Assembly (NCBI GenBank): GCA_937920345.1
Contig: CALGVA010000018.1
Location: 1-64,000 of the forward strand
DNA from: an uncultured Lachnospiraceae bacterium
Lineage (GTDB): Bacteria; Bacillota; Clostridia; Lachnospirales; Lachnospiraceae
Direction: 5' to 3'
DNA: 64,000 bases
This document shows positions 25,150 to 33,892 of the stretch, in pieces. A model generated the notes under the pieces. The model was not told the origin of the DNA and did no database searches. It worked only from the letters and a program-made list of their open reading frames with translations. Both the position numbers and the translations under genes were made by a program. Position 1 is the stretch's first letter. Each line of letters begins with the position of its first letter.

Positions 25150-25183
25150 CAAATTTGGATTTAATAAAATGGAGGATTAGCGC

Positions 25184-26596
25184 ATGGCACAGTTGTGGGG
25201 CGGACGCTTTACAAAGGAAACGGACAGGCTTGTATATAATTTTAACGCTTCGATCTCTTTTGACCGGAAATTTTTCGGACAGGATATCGAGGGCAGTATC
25301 GCGCATGTGATCATGCTGGCGAAACAGGGCATACTGACGAAGGATGAGAAAGACGCGATTCTGAAAGGGCTTACCGGAATTCGTAAGGATGTGGAAGAAG
25401 GCAGGCTGGAGATCACGGAGGAGTACGAGGACATTCACAGCTTTGTGGAGGCGAATCTGATCGAGAGAATCGGAGAGGCAGGCAAGAAGCTGCACACGGG
25501 CAGAAGCCGGAACGATCAGGTTGCGCTGGATATGAGGCTGTACACGAGGACGGAAGTGCTCCATGTGGATGAACTGCTTAAGGAGCTGCTCTGCACACTG
25601 TTACATATTATGGAAGAACATACGGAGACTTACATGCCGGGATTTACCCATTTACAGAAGGCACAGCCGGTGACGCTCGCGCATCATGTGGGCGCTTATT
25701 TTGAGATGTTTAAGCGGGACAGATCGCGGCTTAAGGACATTTATCAGCGCATGAATTACTGTCCGCTGGGTGCGGGTGCGCTGGCGGGGACGACTTATCC
25801 GCTTGACAGAAATTACACGGCGTCGGTTCTGGGATTTGAAGGTCCTACGCTGAACAGTATGGATTCCGTGTCAGACCGGGATTATGTGATAGAGTTTTTA
25901 TCAGCGTTATCCACGATCATGATGCATTTGAGCCGGTTTTGCGAGGAGATCATTATCTGGAATTCAGATGAATATCGTTTTGTAGAGATTGATGATGCGT
26001 ATTCTACGGGAAGCAGCATTATGCCGCAGAAGAAGAATCCGGATATTGCCGAGCTGGTACGGGGGAAGACCGGAAGGGTCTACGGTGCACTTATCTCGAT
26101 TCTGACGACGATGAAGGGGATTCCGCTCGCTTACAATAAAGATATGCAGGAAGATAAGGAACTGACTTTTGACGCGATCGACACGGTGAAGGGCTGTCTG
26201 GCTTTGTTCGAGGGCATGGTACGCACGATGACATTCCGGAAAGACCGGATGGAGAAGAGTGCGATGAAAGGGTTTACCAATGCGACGGATGCCGCGGATT
26301 ATCTTGTGGGACGCGGTGTTGCGTTCCGGGATGCCCATGGTATTATCGGCAGGCTTGTGCTATACTGTATTGAAAAACAGTGCAGCATAGAAGACTTGTC
26401 GATTGAGGAGCTGAAAGCGATCAGTCCGGTTTTTGAGGAAGATGTCTATGAGGCGGTCAGCCTCAAGAACTGTGTGGAGAAGAGACTCACCGTTGGAGCG
26501 CCCGGACCGGAGGCGATGCGGGAGGTGATCGATCTGGAGCGGGAATATCTCTCGAAGGACTGGCACGAAGAAGATGAGATCAATATTCCGACTTAA
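25184..26596 (+). CDS. argH: argininosuccinate lyase
   Basis: Last enzyme of arginine synthesis: splits argininosuccinate into arginine and fumarate. The 470-residue protein begins MAQLWGGRF, has the TGRSRNDQ segment (106-112), the catalytic His in THLQKAQPVT and the fumarase/aspartase superfamily signature GSSIMPQKKNPD (276-287). GGAGG before ATG 25184. argG is absent here. asd follows after 44 bases and is probably co-transcribed. Confidence 0.97.
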   Translation: MAQLWGGRFTKETDRLVYNFNASISFDRKFFGQDIEGSIAHVIMLAKQGILTKDEKDAILKGLTGIRKDVEEGRLEITEEYEDIHSFVEANLIERIGEAGKKLHTGRSRNDQVALDMRLYTRTEVLHVDELLKELLCTLLHIMEEHTETYMPGFTHLQKAQPVTLAHHVGAYFEMFKRDRSRLKDIYQRMNYCPLGAGALAGTTYPLDRNYTASVLGFEGPTLNSMDSVSDRDYVIEFLSALSTIMMHLSRFCEEIIIWNSDEYRFVEIDDAYSTGSSIMPQKKNPDIAELVRGKTGRVYGALISILTTMKGIPLAYNKDMQEDKELTFDAIDTVKGCLALFEGMVRTMTFRKDRMEKSAMKGFTNATDAADYLVGRGVAFRDAHGIIGRLVLYCIEKQCSIEDLSIEELKAISPVFEEDVYEAVSLKNCVEKRLTVGAPGPEAMREVIDLEREYLSKDWHEEDEINIPT

Positions 26597-26640
26597 ACAA
26601 ATGATCGGAAACATTAAATATAAAAGCAGGAGAAAAGAAT

Positions 26641-27726
26641 ATGAGTGAGAAATTAAGGGCAGGCATTTTAGGAGGAACAGGTATGGTAGGGCAGAGATTT
26701 ATCGCGCTGCTCGAGAACCATCCGTGGTTTGAAGTGACAACGATTGCGGCAAGCCCGCGTTCTGCAGGCAAGACATATGCAGAGGCGGTAGGGGACAGGT
26801 GGAAGATGACCACACCTATGCCGGAGGCGGTTAAAAATATTGTTGTAAAGAATGTCAATGAAGTGGCGGAAGTGGCGGCGGAAGTGGATTTTGTATTTTC
26901 CGCGGTAGATATGACCAAGGACGAGATCAAAAAGATTGAAGAAGAGTATGCGAAGACGGAAACACCGGTTGTATCCAACAACAGTGCGCATCGCTGGACG
27001 CCGGATGTGCCGATGGTAGTTCCGGAGATTAATCCGGAGCATTTCGATGTGATTGAGGCGCAGAGGAAGCGCCTTGGGACGACCAGAGGTTTTATTGCCG
27101 TGAAGCCGAACTGCTCCATTCAGAGTTACGCTCCCGTTCTCACTGCATGGCAGGAATTTGAGCCTTATGAAGTGGTTGCGACGACCTACCAGGCGATCTC
27201 CGGCGCGGGAAAGACGTTTAAAGACTGGCCGGAAATGGTAGAAAATGTCATTCCGTATATCGGCGGTGAGGAAGAGAAGAGCGAGAAAGAACCGCTCAGA
27301 ATATGGGGTAAAGTGGTAGACGGTGAGATCGTTCCGGCGACAAGCCCGGTGATTACCTGTCAGTGCATCCGTGTTCCGGTTCTGAACGGTCATACGGCGG
27401 CAGTATTTGTGAAGTTCAGAAAGCAGCCTACGAAGGAACAGCTTGTAGAGAAGCTGGTGAATTATAAAGGTATTCCGCAGGAGTTGAATCTGCCCAGCGC
27501 ACCGAAGCAGTTTATTCAGGTGATGGAGGAGGATAACAGACCGCAGGTTACGCTTGACGTAGATTATGAGAATGGCATGGGCATCAGCGTGGGACGAATC
27601 AGACAGGACAGCGTATATGACTGGAAGTTTGTCGGACTGTCTCATAATACGGTACGCGGTGCGGCCGGAGGTGCGATTCTGTGTGCCGAGACACTAAAGG
27701 CAAAGGGATATATTTGTGCAAAATAA
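26641..27726 (+). CDS. asd: aspartate-semialdehyde dehydrogenase
   Basis: Reduces aspartyl phosphate to aspartate semialdehyde for lysine, methionine, threonine and cell-wall diaminopimelate. The 361-residue protein has the NADP-binding GGTGMVGQRF at 11-20 and catalytic C158 in VKPNCSIQSY. Length and the GRIRQDSVYDWKFVGLSHNTVRGAAG ending (last 40 residues) match the archaeal/fungal-like Asd subgroup rather than the E. coli type. CAGGAG precedes ATG 26641. Confidence 0.96.
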   Translation: MSEKLRAGILGGTGMVGQRFIALLENHPWFEVTTIAASPRSAGKTYAEAVGDRWKMTTPMPEAVKNIVVKNVNEVAEVAAEVDFVFSAVDMTKDEIKKIEEEYAKTETPVVSNNSAHRWTPDVPMVVPEINPEHFDVIEAQRKRLGTTRGFIAVKPNCSIQSYAPVLTAWQEFEPYEVVATTYQAISGAGKTFKDWPEMVENVIPYIGGEEEKSEKEPLRIWGKVVDGEIVPATSPVITCQCIRVPVLNGHTAAVFVKFRKQPTKEQLVEKLVNYKGIPQELNLPSAPKQFIQVMEEDNRPQVTLDVDYENGMGISVGRIRQDSVYDWKFVGLSHNTVRGAAGGAILCAETLKAKGYICAK

Positions 27727-27813
27727 ATTGTGTGAGGGATTGCATAGCAAACAATATGACTGAGGGGGATCCGCCGCATTGGGGAATCCGGCGGGATATA
27801 GGGGTATAGTATA

Positions 27814-29538
27814 ATGGAAGAATTAAAGTATCAGGTGGATCTGTTAAATGCGATGAACGAGAAGCTGATCCGGGATGAGAAAATGCTGCGGTTGATCTGC
27901 GAGACTTCTAACAGCGCGTTTTTGTATTACAATTATGAGGAACAGCAGCTTAAAACGATTGCGAACTGGGATCATTTCTTTGATTTTACAATTACGGATC
28001 TGCATGATCTGAGCAGGCTGTATGACTGTGTGGAAGAGAAGTATGTCATACCACTCAAGGAAGTATTGTTTATCGAGCAGCAGGGGCTGAAGAGCCAGTC
28101 TATTGACGTGAAGCTGAAGGACCGGCGCCTCTGCATTGAAGTGGAAGTCAGTGTAGTCTATGACACATTGGATGTTCCGACAGACAAGATCATACGCTTT
28201 AAGGATGTGACGAAATTCAATTCACAGAATGATGAACTGACCTATATGGCTTATTACGATATGCTGACAGGTCTGTATAACCGCAATTATTTCGTAAGGC
28301 TTCTGGGAGAGTATCTCAGGCGAGCGGAAGAAGAGAACGAGACCGTTGCGGTTATGTTTCTGGATTTTGATGATTTTCGCAGGATCAATGACGGTATGGG
28401 CATTATAAGCGGTGATGATCTTGTGCAGATGTTCGGACAATTTCTATCAGATCTGATGGGGGATAACATTATTATTTCCCATTTCAACAGTGACATCTTT
28501 TGTATCGGTATCTACAGCCCGTGCGGCGCCAGAAGTGTGGAGACGATCTACAGGACGATCAGAGAGCGGCTTAAGAAACCGTTTAAACTTTCAAGCGGTC
28601 AGGAAATATTTCTTACAATCAGTGTGGGCGTCGCAGAGTATCCGGAAGCGGCGACCAAGACACTGGAACTGATCAACTGTGCAGAGATCGTTATGTTTAA
28701 GGCCAAGAGCATGGGCAAGGATAAAGTGCTGTATTATGACGGCACGATTCTCGATGATTTCCTGAAAAATGTTAAGATTGAGAATAAGCTGAAAGACGCT
28801 GTTTTTCAACAGAATTTTATCATGTATTATCAGCCGCAGTTTCACACGACGAGTAAGGAACTGCGAGGCGTGGAGGCGCTGATCCGCTGGCGTGACGATA
28901 ACGGTAAGATGATCAGCCCGGCTGTTTTTATTCCGATTGCGGAGAAGAACGGCGCGATCGTTCCCATCGGGACGTGGGTGATTGAGGAGAGTCTGCGTGC
29001 TTATGCCGGATGGAAGAGGAAGTACCATTATCCGATGATCATGTCGCTTAATGTCTCGGCAATCCAGTACAGACAGCCGGACTTCATTGACAGAGTGCTA
29101 AAGCTGATGGAGAAATATGAGATTGAACCTTCGGAAATCGAACTGGAGATTACGGAATCGGTTCTGATCGATGATTTTACAGAAGTTACGGAGAAGTTAG
29201 TGACGCTGCGGGATATCGGCATCAAGATATCACTGGATGATTTCGGCACAGGGTATTCTTCACTGTCCTATTTGAAAGGACTGCCTATTGATACACTTAA
29301 GATTGACAAGTCGTTTATTGATACGGTGATCACGGATGAGAATACGAGGATCATCACGGAATCTATTATCTATATGGTTAAGAAATTAGGATTTGAGACG
29401 ATCGCTGAGGGAGTCGAGACGGAAGAACAGTATCGCTATTTGAATGAGATCGATTGTGACAATATTCAGGGATATTTCTTGGGCAGACCGATGCCGTCAG
29501 ATAAGATAGAGAACCTGTTGGCGGATATGACTGCATAA
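27814..29538 (+). CDS. PAS-like, degenerate GGDEF and EAL protein; probable c-di-GMP phosphodiesterase
   Basis: 574-residue regulator. Residues 1-135 look like a sensor domain, 140-310 a GGDEF-fold domain and 325-570 an EAL domain. The cyclase motif is ruined (NSDIF at 225-229 in place of GGDEF), so it should not make c-di-GMP but may still bind GTP. The EAL part looks active: EALIRW at 354-359, LNVSAIQ, ELEITES, DDFGTGYSS with the loop 6 and metal Asp residues, KIDKSF, and GVET. It therefore probably degrades c-di-GMP to pGpG. The ATPase gene starts 15 bases later. No membrane segment is seen. Confidence 0.92.
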   Translation: MEELKYQVDLLNAMNEKLIRDEKMLRLICETSNSAFLYYNYEEQQLKTIANWDHFFDFTITDLHDLSRLYDCVEEKYVIPLKEVLFIEQQGLKSQSIDVKLKDRRLCIEVEVSVVYDTLDVPTDKIIRFKDVTKFNSQNDELTYMAYYDMLTGLYNRNYFVRLLGEYLRRAEEENETVAVMFLDFDDFRRINDGMGIISGDDLVQMFGQFLSDLMGDNIIISHFNSDIFCIGIYSPCGARSVETIYRTIRERLKKPFKLSSGQEIFLTISVGVAEYPEAATKTLELINCAEIVMFKAKSMGKDKVLYYDGTILDDFLKNVKIENKLKDAVFQQNFIMYYQPQFHTTSKELRGVEALIRWRDDNGKMISPAVFIPIAEKNGAIVPIGTWVIEESLRAYAGWKRKYHYPMIMSLNVSAIQYRQPDFIDRVLKLMEKYEIEPSEIELEITESVLIDDFTEVTEKLVTLRDIGIKISLDDFGTGYSSLSYLKGLPIDTLKIDKSFIDTVITDENTRIITESIIYMVKKLGFETIAEGVETEEQYRYLNEIDCDNIQGYFLGRPMPSDKIENLLADMTA

Positions 29539-29553
29539 TATGCGAGGAGACCT

Positions 29554-30915
29554 ATGTTACTTGGCAGAACATCGGAACTAAAGCATCTGAATAATTATTA
29601 TGACAGAGACGGCAGCCAGATTCTGGTGGTATACGGACAGAAGCATATCGGCAAGACCGCCCTTGTCAGAGCGTTTATGGAAGATAAACCGGGATATTAT
29701 TATCAGGCCAGAGCATGCTCCGAGAGAGAACAGAGCTATCAATGGTGCAGACAGCTTCAGCGTGACGGATATGATGCGGAGCCGTTTTTATCCTTTCACG
29801 ATATTTTTGCGAAAATAACCAGACGCAGCAGCGGCAAGAAAGTTTTAGTGGTAGATGAGTTTCAGCATATTGTCAGAGCGAGCGAGCGGTTTATGAAAGA
29901 ACTGGTTGCATTTGTGCACAGCCAGTGGAACCGCGATGAGGTAATGGTTATTCTTTGCAGTTCCTCGATCGGCTGGATTGAAAACAGCATGATCAACCGG
30001 ATCGGGGAGGCAGCTTATGAGTTGTCCGGTTTTCTTAAGATACGCGAACTGATATTTGAAGATATTGTGCAGAAGTTTCCCAATTTCCGCATCGAAGAAT
30101 GTGTGGAGGCCTATGCGATTTTAGGCGGGTTTCCGGGGCTATGGAATCAGTTTGATGACAGACTGACCATACAGCAGAACATCTGCCGGAATATTCTGAA
30201 CCCCGACAGCTTCCTTTTTGAGGAAGGAGAGCGTATGCTGACGGATCAGCTGCGGGAGCCGGGGGTGTATAATACTATCATGGCGTCGATCGCGGCGGGC
30301 AGCCATAAACTGAATAATCTGTATCTTCATACGGAGTTTTCCCGGGCAAAAATCAGTGTCTATCTTAAAAATCTGATAGAACTGGAACTGGTTGAGAAAG
30401 TCTTTTCCTATGATACGGAAGGACGGGAGAACGTGCAGAAGGGTATATACAGAATCAGTCATCCGTTTGTTGATTTCTACTACACGTATATGTATCCTTA
30501 TCTGAGCGATCTGCAGACGATGTCTGTGGGCGAAGTCTATAACCGGTATATCATGCCGGATTTCAGACAGTATGTGGCGGAGTATTTTAAAAAAGTATGC
30601 AGGCAGCACCTGATGAAGTTGAATCACAGAAACAAGCTGCCGATTGAACTGGATATTATCGGAGAATGGATCGGTAAGGCCGGCGAACTGGATATCATAG
30701 CGCAGGATGAAGACGGACAGACACTGATCGGTCTGTGCAGCTGGGAGAAACCTACCACTTATGAAGACTATGAGGATCTTCTGGGCTATGCGAAGAAGGC
30801 GAAAATCAATGCGGATTATGTCTATATGTACACAGCATTTCGATTTGATGAGCGTCTGAATCTGGAGGCAAAGATCAGACCGAATCTGAAACTGGTGCAG
30901 ATTTCGGATCTGTAA
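29554..30915 (+). CDS. archaeal-type ATPase with C-terminal DUF234 (nuclease-like) domain
   Basis: 453-residue protein of the family often called archaeal ATPase (ATPase_2) plus DUF234. Walker A GQKHIGKT is at 28-35 and Walker B VLVVDEF at 97-103. The middle (about 250-320) is a winged-helix region, and the C-terminal part (about 350-445) with ELDIIAQ resembles a PD-(D/E)XK nuclease fold, though the usual catalytic Lys is missing (LIGLCSW). The family is common in Clostridia and archaea; its cellular role is unclear, with suggested links to mobile elements or stress. GGAGA before ATG 29554. It may be co-transcribed with the EAL gene. Confidence 0.85.
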   Translation: MLLGRTSELKHLNNYYDRDGSQILVVYGQKHIGKTALVRAFMEDKPGYYYQARACSEREQSYQWCRQLQRDGYDAEPFLSFHDIFAKITRRSSGKKVLVVDEFQHIVRASERFMKELVAFVHSQWNRDEVMVILCSSSIGWIENSMINRIGEAAYELSGFLKIRELIFEDIVQKFPNFRIEECVEAYAILGGFPGLWNQFDDRLTIQQNICRNILNPDSFLFEEGERMLTDQLREPGVYNTIMASIAAGSHKLNNLYLHTEFSRAKISVYLKNLIELELVEKVFSYDTEGRENVQKGIYRISHPFVDFYYTYMYPYLSDLQTMSVGEVYNRYIMPDFRQYVAEYFKKVCRQHLMKLNHRNKLPIELDIIGEWIGKAGELDIIAQDEDGQTLIGLCSWEKPTTYEDYEDLLGYAKKAKINADYVYMYTAFRFDERLNLEAKIRPNLKLVQISDL

Positions 30916-30931
30916 GAAATCGAGCGTAGCC

Positions 30932-30982
30932 CGATTGCGAACTTCACTCGATTGCGAGCTTTGCTCAATTACGAATTTTGCT
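30932..30982. repeat. three imperfect 17-base tandem repeats
   Basis: Units are CGATTGCGAACTTCACT (30932-30948), CGATTGCGAGCTTTGCT (30949-30965) and CAATTACGAATTTTGCT (30966-30982), in the 125-base gap before topB. Not a CRISPR: there are no spacers. Related TTTGCTTCGC-like text occurs near 45103-45145. Confidence 0.7.
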
Positions 30983-31040
30983 TTGCGGACTTAAACAGGC
31001 AGAGAAAATTTCCGTTATGTAAAAAAACGATGAGGAATCT

Positions 31041-33056
31041 ATGGGGAAAAGTATTTATATAGCTGAGAAACCCAGCGTTGCAAAGGAATTTGCCAAAGCT
31101 TTAAAATATAATATGAAGAACCGCGACGGATATATGGAATCTGAAGAGGCGGTTGTGACATGGTGTGTAGGGCACCTTGTGACGATGAGTTATCCGGAGG
31201 CGTATGATGAGAAATACAAGAGGTGGTCGCTTGATACGATCCCTTTCATTCCGGAGAATTTTAAATACGAAGTGATTGAAAATGTCAGAAAGCAGTTTCA
31301 GATCGTGAGCGGACTGTTGAACCGCGAGGACGTGGATACGATCTATGTCTGTACCGATTCGGGACGCGAGGGAGAATACATATACCGCCTCGTGGAACAG
31401 CAGGCGCATGTACAGGGAAAGTCCAGAAAACGTGTCTGGATCGATTCACAGACAGAGGAAGAGATTCTGCGCGGGATCAGGGAAGCCAAAGATCTGTCGG
31501 CTTATGATAACTTGTCAGACGCGGCGTATCTGCGCGCCAAGGAAGATTATCTGATGGGAATCAACTTCTCTCGTGTGCTGACTTTGAAATACAGTAATCC
31601 GATTAAGTCTTACTTAAAGGCGGACAGAGCGGTTGTGTCCGTAGGGCGTGTGATGACCTGCGTACTCGGTATGGTGGTCAACAGGGAACGGGAGATCAGA
31701 GAATTTGTGAAGATCCCTTTTTACAGGATTCTGGCCGGAATACCCATTGCAGGGCGGGAATGCAGCTGCGAGTGGAAAGCAGTGGAGGGTTCCCGGTATT
31801 ATCAGTCGCCTCTGCTCTATAAGGATAACGGTTTTCTGGAGGAAAAGGATGCGGATGCCTTCATACAGTATTTGAAAGACGATCCGGCCGGTGTGCCCGT
31901 AGTGGAGAAGGTGGAGAAGAAGAAGGAGACGAAGAACCCGCCGCTTCTTTATAATCTCGCAGAGCTGCAGAATGACTGCTCCAAGCTCTTTAAGATCAGT
32001 CCGGACGAGACGCTGCGCATCGCACAGGAACTTTATGAGAAGAAATTGACGACCTATCCCCGTACGGATGCCAGAGTGCTTTCCAGTGCGGTTGCGAAGG
32101 AAATACATAAAAATATCGGCGGTTTAAAAAACTATGAGATCGCCGCGCCATATGCGGACAGTATTCTGCAGGACGGAAGCTATAAGACGATCGCCAAGTC
32201 GAGATATGTCAATGACAAACAGATCACGGATCACTATGCGATCATCCCGACTGGACAGGGATTCGGCGCTTTAAACGGACTCCATCCTACGTCGGCAAAG
32301 GTATACGAAATTATTGTCAGACGATTCCTGAGTATCTTTTATCCGGCAGCCGTTTACCGCAAGGTTACACTCGGGATTATGCTGAAGGGAGAATTCTTCT
32401 CCACGGGCTTTAAGGTGCTTGCGCAGGAAGGCTATCTGGCTGTGATCCGGAATTCTTTTGCCGGTAAGAAAGCGGAGGGGGAGGATGGCAGTGAGAAGAA
32501 GGAAGAGGAGCAGGAAAATGCCTGTGATGACGCATTTCTGGAGACGCTGAATACATTAAAGAAGGGCATGGAACTGGAACTGACAGGTCTGGATAAAAAA
32601 GAAGGCGAGACGTCACCGCCCAAACGGTATAATTCAGGGACGATGATCCTGACGATGGAAAATGCCGGTCAGTTTATAGAGGATGAGGAACTGCGTGCGC
32701 AGATCAAGGGAAGCGGGATCGGCACCTCGGCCACGAGAGCAGAGATTCTCAAGAAACTGGTGAATATCAAATATTTGGCCTTGAATAAGAAGACACAGAT
32801 CATTACGCCGACACAACTGGGAGAGATGATATACGAGGTGGTGGCGGGAGCGATCAAACCGTTACTCGATCCAAGACTGACGGCAAGCTGGGAGAAGGGA
32901 TTGACGCTAGTAGCGGACGGTGAGATTACGGAGAACGAGTATATGGTGAAGCTGGACGATTTCGTTACAAGAAGAACCAATACGGTGAAGCAGATGAATA
33001 ACCAGTCAATCCTTTACAACAGGTTCCGCTATGTGGAACAGTTTTATAAAAAATAA
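31041..33056 (+). CDS. topB: DNA topoisomerase III (type IA)
   Basis: Nicks and passes single strands to relax or decatenate DNA; helps resolve recombination and replication intermediates. The 671-residue protein begins with the Toprim domain (SIYIAEKPSVAK; TDSGREGE at 105-112) and has active-site Tyr 339 in TTYPRTDAR. It ends without the C-terminal zinc fingers of TopA, as expected for TopB. A lysine/glutamate-rich insert (about 475-492) interrupts the core. GAGGAA before ATG 31041. It could be a mobile-element-type TopB, but no transfer genes surround it, so a chromosomal copy is more likely. Confidence 0.95.
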   Translation: MGKSIYIAEKPSVAKEFAKALKYNMKNRDGYMESEEAVVTWCVGHLVTMSYPEAYDEKYKRWSLDTIPFIPENFKYEVIENVRKQFQIVSGLLNREDVDTIYVCTDSGREGEYIYRLVEQQAHVQGKSRKRVWIDSQTEEEILRGIREAKDLSAYDNLSDAAYLRAKEDYLMGINFSRVLTLKYSNPIKSYLKADRAVVSVGRVMTCVLGMVVNREREIREFVKIPFYRILAGIPIAGRECSCEWKAVEGSRYYQSPLLYKDNGFLEEKDADAFIQYLKDDPAGVPVVEKVEKKKETKNPPLLYNLAELQNDCSKLFKISPDETLRIAQELYEKKLTTYPRTDARVLSSAVAKEIHKNIGGLKNYEIAAPYADSILQDGSYKTIAKSRYVNDKQITDHYAIIPTGQGFGALNGLHPTSAKVYEIIVRRFLSIFYPAAVYRKVTLGIMLKGEFFSTGFKVLAQEGYLAVIRNSFAGKKAEGEDGSEKKEEEQENACDDAFLETLNTLKKGMELELTGLDKKEGETSPPKRYNSGTMILTMENAGQFIEDEELRAQIKGSGIGTSATRAEILKKLVNIKYLALNKKTQIITPTQLGEMIYEVVAGAIKPLLDPRLTASWEKGLTLVADGEITENEYMVKLDDFVTRRTNTVKQMNNQSILYNRFRYVEQFYKK

Positions 33057-33133
33057 ACGCATAAAAGTATTGAGAAGATGTGGTATCACAGCGGTACAGA
33101 CATAGTATTTTAAAAGAAAGCAGGTGGTGTGAG

Positions 33134-33811
33134 ATGGCATGTTTACATGATACACGGATCGAAGAACTCTATACACTGGAGGAGACGATTGCGGGAGAAA
33201 TTTTTGAAGGAGTGACCTATCCGTGGGAGGTGCTTCCTAAGATCGGTGAGTTTATCGTCGCATTGGGAAACAGGCTGCCGGAGGAACGGTACGAGAAGAG
33301 AGGCGATAACGTATGGATAGCCAGATCCGCGAATGTGTATCCGAGCGCATGCATTAACGGGCCGGCAATCATAGATGAAGAGGCGGAGGTCAGACACTGT
33401 GCTTTCATCAGAGGAAACGCCATTGTAGGGAAAGGGGCGGTAGTAGGTAATTCGACGGAACTTAAGAATGTGATTCTGTTCAATAAAGTTCAGGTTCCTC
33501 ATTACAATTATGTAGGAGACAGTATATTAGGATATAAGGCACATATGGGTGCAGGCTCTATCACATCTAATGTCAAGAGCGATAAGACTTTAGTCGTAGT
33601 CCGTGCCGGGGAGGACAGACTGGAGACCGGACTCAAGAAATTCGGTGCTATGGTCGGAGACCATGTGGAAGTGGGCTGCAACAGCGTGCTCAATCCCGGG
33701 ACAGTGATCGGAAAAGAGACGAATATCTATCCGACTTCGATGGTGAGGGGATTCATACCGGCCGGGACAATTTATAAGAGACAGGGTGAAATTGCTGCGA
33801 AGCGGGATTAG
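33134..33811 (+). CDS. left-handed beta-helix (hexapeptide repeat) nucleotidyltransferase-like protein
   Basis: 225-residue protein dominated by hexapeptide repeats (about 55-215), which form a left-handed beta-helix as in GlmU-type acyltransferases. The repeats carry the GlmU-like pattern NYVGDSILGYKAHMGAGSITSN and end in VRGFIPAGTIYKR. Such proteins in Lachnospiraceae are often called UDP-N-acetylglucosamine pyrophosphorylase-like, but the pyrophosphorylase domain is absent here, so it is more likely an acyltransferase or a nucleotide-sugar binding scaffold. AGGTGG precedes ATG 33134; the frame extends upstream to 33080 without a site. Confidence 0.82.
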   Translation: MACLHDTRIEELYTLEETIAGEIFEGVTYPWEVLPKIGEFIVALGNRLPEERYEKRGDNVWIARSANVYPSACINGPAIIDEEAEVRHCAFIRGNAIVGKGAVVGNSTELKNVILFNKVQVPHYNYVGDSILGYKAHMGAGSITSNVKSDKTLVVVRAGEDRLETGLKKFGAMVGDHVEVGCNSVLNPGTVIGKETNIYPTSMVRGFIPAGTIYKRQGEIAAKRD

Positions 33812-33892
33812 ATACGCTGTCTGATATGGGTATACCATTTATAGGAAACAGAATGAGATGTAGTTTTTGACAGGGCATATGGGGATAAAGGG

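Noticed and set aside
24238..25152. ThiXYZ importer with TPP riboswitch
   Set aside because: No CUGAGA-type riboswitch consensus is seen in the leader, and no binding protein supports a thiamine role.
27814..29538. Active diguanylate cyclase call for the first GGDEF-EAL protein
   Set aside because: The GGDEF motif is NSDIF, so cyclase activity is unlikely; EAL motifs are intact.
30932..30982. CRISPR-like array
   Set aside because: Units are 17 bases, adjacent without spacers and only three copies; no cas genes nearby.
31041..33056. Integrative element marked by topB
   Set aside because: No integrase, relaxase, or other transfer genes are found on either side, so a chromosomal topB is simpler.
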